Shown piece by piece: positions 7,318-11,106 of a stretch of 11,106 nt of DNA. This stretch comes from Pseudomonadota bacterium (GTDB lineage Bacteria > Pseudomonadota > Gammaproteobacteria > Acidiferrobacterales > Acidiferrobacteraceae), in assembly GCA_021795255.1 (NCBI GenBank), contig JAJYPQ010000094.1, positions 1-11,106 of the forward strand, written 5' to 3'. Position numbers and translations under genes: made by a program. Under the pieces are notes generated by a model. That model searched no databases and had not been told where the DNA came from. It saw only the letters and a list, made by a program, of their open reading frames with translations. Each line of letters starts with the position of its first letter. The first letter of the stretch is position 1.

Positions 7318-7330
7318 GGGAGAACAAACC

Positions 7331-8290
7331 ATGAAGCGATTCAATACAATAATGGCTGGGGTGATCTTCGCTCTGGCCCTGGTAGTGGCAGGAGGGGCGC
7401 AGGCGGCCGAGTTCCACGCGTATGCAGGGACTGGTGATACATCCACGGCAACCAGCACCTATGGGATCGGCAATACGACGCTGTTAGGCCAAGGCCCTGC
7501 CTTAGGCGCGCTGATTAGCCAGAGCACAGCGTCAAGTTCTGGCATGGTGAGCGGGTTCGATGCCCGTAGTTTTACCCAAGAGCAACGGGTGAATGATGAA
7601 ACGGGGATGACGCTCTTGTCGGGAGGCCTCAACACCCAAGTCGTGCAGGGCATGCAGGGCTTTTTGCATGCGCGGCTGGGCGTGAACTTGGCGGGGTATT
7701 TTCTGCCACTGGATGGCTTCCAGGTTGTGCCCGGGTTCGCAGTGGGATACACATCGGGGATCATGGGAGGTGGCGCGAACCTCGCCCGCATGCGCGTAAC
7801 GCCCGCGCTCTCTGTCGAATACAAAAGCGTACGCCTGACTTATCGTCAAAGCCCCTGGAGCTATGGGAACGGTGAGCACGCCCCACGCGATATTTTGTTC
7901 CATGTCTTTTTTAATGGAACGATGTCCCGTATGACAGGGATGGGAGTACTCACGATCGGGGCGGTTTTGCCTGACACACAAAACGCCGTGAGTGACGGTT
8001 TTGTAGTGGCCCTCAAAACTCCACGCCTCAATGGATTTGGAGTGCGCATCAGCTACGTGGGAGGCCTTCAGGGCAACGCGCCCCAAGGCCCATACAACCC
8101 GAGCCGGCCTTGGGACAGCTATTCGCGCGGGGTAACGGTGGCGGCAAACTACCACTTCCACAAGGGCATGACCGTTGGGATCTTCGAGGGAACGCAGAGC
8201 AACAACTCGGGCTCGATGACCACTACCACAATCACCCAGGTCCAGACCCAAGGGCGCGAGGTCGGGCTTACTTTGGCCCACACGTTCTAG
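7331..8290 (+). CDS. Exported, outer-membrane-type beta-barrel protein
   Basis: This 319-residue protein has a clear Sec signal peptide: a KR start, a hydrophobic core at about 7-20, and cleavage near AQA-AE (25/26). The mature part is rich in Gly, Ser and Thr with alternating hydrophobic residues. It ends in THF, and a terminal Phe is the sorting signal of many outer-membrane barrels. I cannot assign a family. A longer start at 7247 would place the leader element and hairpin inside the gene, so 7331 is preferred. It has its own leader element and its own terminator (8342-8365), so it is a single-gene unit. It diverges from the SIR2 module. A surface protein on a plasmid could affect phage adsorption, surface exclusion or transport. 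None of these is shown by the sequence. Confidence 0.75.
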   Translation: MKRFNTIMAGVIFALALVVAGGAQAAEFHAYAGTGDTSTATSTYGIGNTTLLGQGPALGALISQSTASSSGMVSGFDARSFTQEQRVNDETGMTLLSGGLNTQVVQGMQGFLHARLGVNLAGYFLPLDGFQVVPGFAVGYTSGIMGGGANLARMRVTPALSVEYKSVRLTYRQSPWSYGNGEHAPRDILFHVFFNGTMSRMTGMGVLTIGAVLPDTQNAVSDGFVVALKTPRLNGFGVRISYVGGLQGNAPQGPYNPSRPWDSYSRGVTVAANYHFHKGMTVGIFEGTQSNNSGSMTTTTITQVQTQGREVGLTLAHTF

Positions 8291-8341
8291 CGAAAGGTGA
8301 GGGCGCCAAGGACGGCACCCTTGTATCCCCAATAGCAAAAG

Positions 8342-8365
8342 GCCCCCAAGGACGGGGGCTTTTTT
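8342..8365 (+). terminator. Rho-independent terminator
   Basis: GCCCCC-AAGGAC-GGGGGC (8342-8359) followed directly by six T (8360-8365), with an A-run before the stem. It lies 51 bases after the stop of the outer-membrane-type gene and has the classic form. The loop AAGGAC is the same as in the hairpin at 8900-8917. Confidence 0.9.
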
Positions 8366-8374
8366 ATGTTTTCT

Positions 8375-8418
8375 GTGGCTCAAAAAGTGATACGGAAACG
8401 ACTCACAATCTGAGCCGC
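8375..8418. other. Symmetric imperfect hairpin with GAAA tetraloop
   Basis: Outer stem GTGGCTCA (8375-8382) pairs with TGAGCCGC (8411-8418), allowing one G-U pair. Then come a 4x4 internal loop, GTGA/TCAC (8387-8390 with 8403-8406), a 2x2 internal loop, CG/CG and a GAAA tetraloop (8395-8398). The strict symmetry suggests an RNA structure. It lies right after the terminator and before the leader element at 8494, so it would need its own promoter or read-through. No known RNA family is recognised. Confidence 0.4.
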
Positions 8419-8493
8419 CTATCGAAAGCGCCGGACCTCGATTTGCGTTTTGTGAGGATGGCGGAAAATAAATCGTGAAGCGTCGGCGGTGGC

Positions 8494-8541
8494 AATTTCC
8501 CCCGATGCAGATAGTGACGAAGCCCCCCGAAAACGCGGGGC
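8494..8541 (+). promoter_or_regulatory. Repeated leader element, copy 3
   Basis: AATTTCC (8494-8500), nine bases, GATA (8510-8513), then a hairpin: GCCCC (8522-8526) with GGGGC (8537-8541), enclosing a C-C mismatch, CG/CG and an AAAA loop. ATG 8562 follows 68 bases after the motif start. The bases after the hairpin, GCAATGTGAG (8542-8551), recur at 8925-8934 before the next gene. Confidence 0.65.
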
Positions 8542-8561
8542 GCAATGTGAGGGTAGATGTT

Positions 8562-8882
8562 ATGAGTGAAGTAGCAAAAACTGAAATTACTGGCGACACA
8601 CCAGAATATCTGGCGGCCGTCGACAAAGCGGCGCATGAATATCTTGAGCGTCGTAACAAGTGGCCGTGGGGGCGCGGATACATGAAGTCGTGCCAAAAGT
8701 GGTATCCGAACCCGGATGAAAAGTGCTGTGTTTGCGCCTCGATTCGTCCACCATCCTGCACTTACCCAAACTCGTTGATCAAGCACTCAACAACGATGTT
8801 TCACATTTCAGACAAAAACGGGGTTTCGGAATCGGATGTGCGGGCACGGGTCAAGGCATTGAAGAAAGCGGAAGCCGCGTAA
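8562..8882 (+). CDS. Small Cys-rich protein, unknown
   Basis: This 106-residue protein is not recognised. The notable part is a Cys cluster: Cys44, Cys55, Cys56, Cys58 and Cys66, with CCVC at 55-58 and His at 75 and 81, which could bind a metal. The N-terminal third is acidic to neutral. The C-terminal 20 residues are a charged helix (VRARVKALKKAEAA). ATG 8562 is chosen because it follows the leader element and GTGAGGG. The frame is open upstream to 8475, but that would translate the hairpin. It is followed 68 bases later by the Cro-like gene, probably in one transcript. Confidence 0.6.
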   Translation: MSEVAKTEITGDTPEYLAAVDKAAHEYLERRNKWPWGRGYMKSCQKWYPNPDEKCCVCASIRPPSCTYPNSLIKHSTTMFHISDKNGVSESDVRARVKALKKAEAA

Positions 8883-8917
8883 TTTGCACAATTTGCACAG
8901 GCCCCAAGGACGGGGCC
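8881..8917 (+). repeat. Tandem 9-mer and hairpin before the Cro-like gene
   Basis: AATTTGCAC is repeated twice without a gap (8881-8898), overlapping the stop codon of the previous gene. It is followed by GGCCCC-AAGGAC-GGGGCC (8900-8917). The loop is the same as that of the terminator at 8342, but there is no clean T-tract. The design resembles the leader elements, with AATTTG in place of AATTTCC and no GATA at the usual distance. It could be a partial terminator or attenuator between the two genes. Confidence 0.45.
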
Positions 8918-8950
8918 ATCTTTTGCAATGTGAGAATTGAGGACACGGAC

Positions 8951-9223
8951 ATGGCAGACGAAATTAAGGAACTGGCGGGCGTGCTCAAAAGTCGAGTGCA
9001 GGAACTGGTGATCGCCAAAGGGGGAGTTGTAGCATTGGCCCGTTTTCTTGGATGCACGCGTGGGTATATTTTCCAACTACGCGCCGGGGAACGCACAGGC
9101 GCCTCGACGGCAATGCTCGCTAAAATGGGCTTGCGGCGTGTGGTGCGATACGAGCGGATAGTTATCCCCGGCGAATTTAAAGCAGCCCCTAAAGCAGCCC
9201 CGAAAGCTAAGGTCGCGAAATGA
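8951..9223 (+). CDS. Cro-like helix-turn-helix protein
   Basis: This 90-residue protein has a helix-turn-helix at about 25-50: GVVALARFLGCTRGYIFQLRAGER. It resembles the Cro/YdaS type, where a prophage or plasmid regulator has few residues outside the motif. The tail from about 77 is a basic KAAPKAAPKAKVAK stretch that may add non-specific DNA contact. ATG 8951 has TTGAGGA 6 bases upstream. A longer frame from 8723 is a shadow of the upstream gene. Its stop overlaps the next start (ATGA, 9220-9223), so the two proteins are probably made together. Likely targets are the paired palindromes at 9485-9608 or the leader elements. Both are guesses from proximity. Confidence 0.7.
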   Translation: MADEIKELAGVLKSRVQELVIAKGGVVALARFLGCTRGYIFQLRAGERTGASTAMLAKMGLRRVVRYERIVIPGEFKAAPKAAPKAKVAK

Positions 9224-9477
9224 AAAAGCGCGAAAGGTTGATTGTCGCGATTCCCCCATCTTTGGAGGAACTGCAAAACGAATTGGCGAGGTTTCCACAA
9301 AAGGATCGGGCAGCACGCCTGCGCGAATTGGCCTGGCTGGGTCTGATGATGAAAGGCGGGTCTGTCATGCAGGTCCAAACGCCTCCGATATCGGCGGCAG
9401 TACCGGAAATGGTGGATGAAGGCGAGGCGCGGCGGGCAAAGGCGGCGGCGTTCAAAGCCAAAATAGGGTTCGGGTGA
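9220..9477 (+). CDS. Small possible ribbon-helix-helix protein
   Basis: This 85-residue protein is not firmly recognised. The order of elements fits a ribbon-helix-helix fold: a strand ERLIVAIPP (5-13), helix SLEELQNELAR (14-24), a short turn, then helix AARLRELAWLGLMM (31-44). A charged Ala- and Lys-rich tail (about 68-82) follows. It overlaps the Cro-like gene by 4 bases. The paired palindromes start 8 bases after its stop, so it could bind them as a plasmid regulator or stability factor. The fold call is by eye and unverified. Confidence 0.55.
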   Translation: MKKRERLIVAIPPSLEELQNELARFPQKDRAARLRELAWLGLMMKGGSVMQVQTPPISAAVPEMVDEGEARRAKAAAFKAKIGFG

Positions 9478-9484
9478 TCCAGCA

Positions 9485-9608
9485 GGTATACCTACAGGTG
9501 CACCAAATGGATTTCGGCACCACTTGAAAGGTCCTGAAAACTGGGGTCAGCGTTATCAAGGTATCTAGTTGGTATACCTGTAGGTGCACCAAATGGACGT
9601 CGGCACCA
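9485..9608. repeat. Two 38-bp repeats of paired palindromes (operator-like)
   Basis: Each 38-bp copy (9485-9522 and 9571-9608, four mismatches) contains GGTATACC, four bases, then GGTGCACC. Both 8-mers are perfect palindromes and fit GGTRYACC. The two centres are 12 bases apart, about one helical turn. A weaker third half-unit (GGTATCTA) starts at 9560. The second copy ends directly at the leader element of the gene at 9678. This is typical for binding by two dimers, for example of the regulator genes just before it. Confidence 0.6.
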
Positions 9609-9652
9609 ATTTCCCCCGAGGCGGATAGGGACAGAGAGCCCTAATCGAGGGC
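9608..9652 (+). promoter_or_regulatory. Repeated leader element, copy 4
   Basis: AATTTCC (9608-9614), nine bases, GATA (9624-9627), then the hairpin GCCCT-AATCG-AGGGC (9638-9652). ATG 9678 is 70 bases after the motif start, behind AGGAGG (9666-9671). It follows directly on the second copy of the paired palindromes, so a repressor bound there would touch this promoter. Confidence 0.65.
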
Positions 9653-9677
9653 GGCAAAACGAAACAGGAGGCAAACG

Positions 9678-10016
9678 ATGAACTACAACAATGCGATATA
9701 CATTCCACAAAGCCAAAACCACTGGCTGTCGTTCGCGTTCAAATTCACAGCAATGGTTGGAGGGGCCGCCTTAGTGGCGACGCTGGCGACTGGATGGGTG
9801 CATAAGGTCGGTGCCCCGAGCGCGAATGCCCCGGTGGCGCAGACAATCGCGTACTACTCCAAGGGGATCGGACGGCTCGGACAAAACGCGCACTGGACTA
9901 CGCAGGCGAGCGAGGACACCACACAATGGCAATACGCTTTCGCTTTTTGCCAAAGCCAGGGCAGCGCAGGGCAAGGGTGCGGTGTCGTAAATGAACTCGC
10001 AAATTCCGGCTACTAA
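9678..10016 (+). CDS. Small single-TM protein, unknown
   Basis: This 112-residue protein has one hydrophobic helix at about 18-40 (FKFTAMVGGAALVATLATGW in the core). The rest is polar, with two Cys at 91 and 101 that could form a disulfide if that part is periplasmic. The start at 9678 has a perfect AGGAGG 6 bases upstream. It has its own leader element and its own terminator (10048-10076), so it is a single-gene unit. No family is recognised. An inner-membrane accessory, such as an exclusion or mating-related protein, is possible but not supported by motif. Confidence 0.65.
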   Translation: MNYNNAIYIPQSQNHWLSFAFKFTAMVGGAALVATLATGWVHKVGAPSANAPVAQTIAYYSKGIGRLGQNAHWTTQASEDTTQWQYAFAFCQSQGSAGQGCGVVNELANSGY

Positions 10017-10047
10017 CAAACGCCTTCCCCTTCCCACACTTCATTAT

Positions 10048-10076
10048 GCCCGGTTCAATTGACCGGGCTTTCTTTT
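10048..10076 (+). terminator. Rho-independent terminator
   Basis: GCCCGGT-TCAATTG-ACCGGGC (10048-10068), a 7-bp perfect GC-rich stem, is followed by TTTCTTTT (10069-10076). It lies 31 bases after the stop of the small TM protein gene. Confidence 0.88.
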
Positions 10077-10242
10077 CGGTATCTCCCCTCGGTTTCCCTC
10101 GGGTCAAACCCAATTCAAGCCCCAAGTCCAAGTCAAGACCTCCCCACGCTTCGCGCGGGTCCCCAAAGCATCACACCATCGCACCCGTTGGGCTGCAAAG
10201 AAAAACCCGTGCCAGCCTCGGAAACTGTGCCTTTTCAACGGA

Positions 10243-10300
10243 TTAAGGCGTCGAACAGCGTTCGACAGTGATATAAGCGTCGTTCGACGTCTTGCCTTAA
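10243..10300. repeat. Large imperfect inverted repeat with GTCGAAC boxes
   Basis: The arms are TTAAGGC (10243-10249) and GCCTTAA (10294-10300). Inside, GTCGAAC-AGC-GTTCGAC (10250-10266) is a perfect 7-bp inverted repeat, and CGTCG-TT-CGACG (10278-10289) is a second one. The left GTCGAAC box also pairs with the right GTTCGAC (10282-10288), with a 5-base bulge on the right arm. So the same boxes can pair locally or across the whole 58 bases. Without a T-tract a terminator is unlikely. Confidence 0.55.
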
Positions 10301-10567
10301 AACTTATACAAACCCGCGCCACGCCTCAACATCCGTGTCGGACAGACCCACAACTCAAAATGGCCTATTGGCACGTATGTATTCCGAACGGTTCCGAAAG
10401 GTTTCGATAAATTTCTACGCACATCGGCGGCTTCCGAGCTGTCCAGTCGATAAACGGCGGAACGCGATCACCGGAAGACGCCGCAACCGATCTAAATATG
10501 CCGATTTATTACGCTCCCCATACGCAATCCTACGGAATAGCGTTGCTCAGGCCCGCTTATGCCCGAG

Positions 10568-10587
10568 AATTTCCGTCGCTGATGATA
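10568..10587 (+). promoter_or_regulatory. Repeated leader element, copy 5 (no compact hairpin)
   Basis: AATTTCC (10568-10574), nine bases starting GTCG as in copy 1, then GATA (10584-10587). No clear hairpin lies at the expected position. The next gene starts 134 bases later, twice the usual distance. It could be a diverged copy that still drives the gene at 10702. Confidence 0.45.
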
Positions 10588-10701
10588 CGTATAAGCCGCT
10601 CCATCATCGAACGAATAGGGGGCTCAAAACGGTGCTATTCGCGCAGTTGCGTTCTGTGGCGAACAGGTACGATGAGTCAGTGAGTTTTAGGAGGAACGAG
10701 C

Positions 10702-11061
10702 ATGCCGTCGTCATTGTTGAAAGATTTGCAGCCCTTATCCCGCGTAGCGCGGGTTGCACCTCTGGTCGAGGCCATTACGGTGGCGCGCAAGCGAGGTGTC
10801 ACCTGGCGACAGATCGTTATGGAGATAGGTCCGGTAGTCGGAATCGATCCGAACACATCGAGCGCTGCGGACGCGTTGCGTATCGCCCATAAGGCGGCGA
10901 TACGGCAGATCGCTAAAGGCCGGATGGTGCCCGAATCAGCTCAGGTCCCATCGGCGCCAACATCTCCGAAACCAAAACCGGCGATATCCCCATCTGAGCC
11001 GTTGGCTGGTGAACAACGTCCCGTGCGAGCGGGTTTTACTGATATTCCACTCAATAAGTGA
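10702..11061 (+). CDS. Small protein of a mobilisation or stability operon, unknown
   Basis: This 119-residue protein has a helical N-terminal half. RVARVAPLVEAITVARKRGVTWRQI (14-38) looks like the start of a helix-turn-helix, and AADALRIAHKAAIRQI follows at 55-70. From about 77 it is a flexible Pro/Ser/Lys tail with a final GFTDIPL. The start at 10702 has AGGAGG (10689-10694) 7 bases upstream. A ParA-like gene follows after 8 bases, so the pair may be like TraK/TraL or Stb genes of mobile plasmids. The family assignment is open. Confidence 0.65.
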   Translation: MPSSLLKDLQPLSRVARVAPLVEAITVARKRGVTWRQIVMEIGPVVGIDPNTSSAADALRIAHKAAIRQIAKGRMVPESAQVPSAPTSPKPKPAISPSEPLAGEQRPVRAGFTDIPLNK

Positions 11062-11069
11062 GGTGACAT

Positions 11070-11106
11070 ATGAAAAAGCTAATTCTTGGACATGGTGACA
11101 AAGGCG
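11070..11106 (+). CDS. 5' end of a ParA-like ATPase gene (cut by window end)
   Basis: Only 12 codons are present: MKKLILGHGDKG. A strand followed by a G-x-G-DKG start is what is expected just before a deviant Walker A motif (KGGxGKS) of ParA, StbB or TraL proteins. GAGGTGA lies at 11060-11066. The Walker lysine is beyond the window edge, so the call needs the next bases. Confidence 0.5.
   Translation, partial: MKKLILGHGDKG

Larger units (their letters stand above)
10077..10701. other. Long non-coding region, possible oriT or partition site
   Basis: About 625 bases have no convincing gene. The open frame at 10335-10892 has no ribosome binding site and an Arg/Ser-heavy composition, and it overlaps the real gene at 10702. 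The region holds short CAAG repeats (about 10114-10138), a large inverted repeat (10243-10300) and a further copy of the leader motif (10568-10587). It lies before a gene followed by a ParA-like gene, where mobilisation or partition sites often lie. Confidence 0.4.

Noticed and set aside
8748..8760. CATCCTGC, matching the IncP nick-site pattern YATCCTGY
   Set aside because: It lies inside the Cys-rich gene, and similar matches occur by chance near 5106 and 5150 inside another gene. There is no inverted repeat next to them.
7532..8761. 409-codon open frame on the minus strand
   Set aside because: It runs antisense through the outer-membrane-type gene, has no ribosome binding site, and passes over the terminator at 8342 and the leader at 8494. 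The plus-strand gene has a signal peptide and clear flanking signals.
9608..9633. Leader motif as a T7-type single-subunit polymerase promoter
   Set aside because: Copy 4 resembles an AATT...GGGA promoter, but the bases after GATA are not conserved in the other copies, and no such polymerase gene is seen. It is left as an unassigned element.
10335..10892. 185-codon open frame on the plus strand
   Set aside because: It has a GTG start without a ribosome binding site and an Arg/Ser-rich composition, and it overlaps the gene at 10702, which has a strong AGGAGG.

Overview
The window looks like the backbone of a mobilisable plasmid, or a plasmid-derived island, from a Gram-negative, moderately GC-rich bacterium. 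The evidence is an IncQ-like replication operon, an outer-membrane-type exported protein ending in Phe, an Sec-type signal peptide, and the start of a ParA-like ATPase gene at the right edge. The genus cannot be named from the sequence.

Layout. 1-640 has no convincing gene but holds several stem-loops, including a series of related hairpins just before the first gene. 641-3179 is a tightly packed plus-strand replication operon: a helix-turn-helix protein, a RepA-like hexameric helicase, and a RepC-like winged-helix initiator. Four 17-bp iterons at a 20/21-bp period start on the stop codon of the initiator gene and are followed by inverted repeats, so 3176-3400 is a good candidate oriV. 3541-about 3630 looks like the 5' remnant of a gene for an exported protein. 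3589-7239 is an opposite-strand three-gene module: a SIR2-domain protein, a membrane-anchored protein of unknown family, and a KAP P-loop NTPase. The first two overlap by one base (TAATG). This is the most interesting part of the window and looks like an anti-phage defence system that I cannot match to a named one. 7331-8290 encodes the outer-membrane-type protein, followed by a clear terminator. 8562-9477 holds three small genes: a Cys-rich protein, a Cro-like DNA-binding protein and a possible ribbon-helix-helix protein. 9678-10016 encodes a small one-TM protein with its own terminator. 10017-10701 is a long non-coding stretch with a large inverted repeat, which could be an oriT or partition site. 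10702-11061 and the truncated gene at 11070 look like the start of a mobilisation or stability operon.

A second signal runs across the whole accessory half. Five copies of AATTTCC-N9-GATA occur at 3478, 7267, 8494, 9608 and 10568. In the first four, a GC-rich hairpin begins 28-30 bases after the start of the motif, and a start codon lies 63-70 bases after it. This looks like one repeated promoter or leader cassette placed in front of separate genes, so a single dedicated factor may control these genes together.
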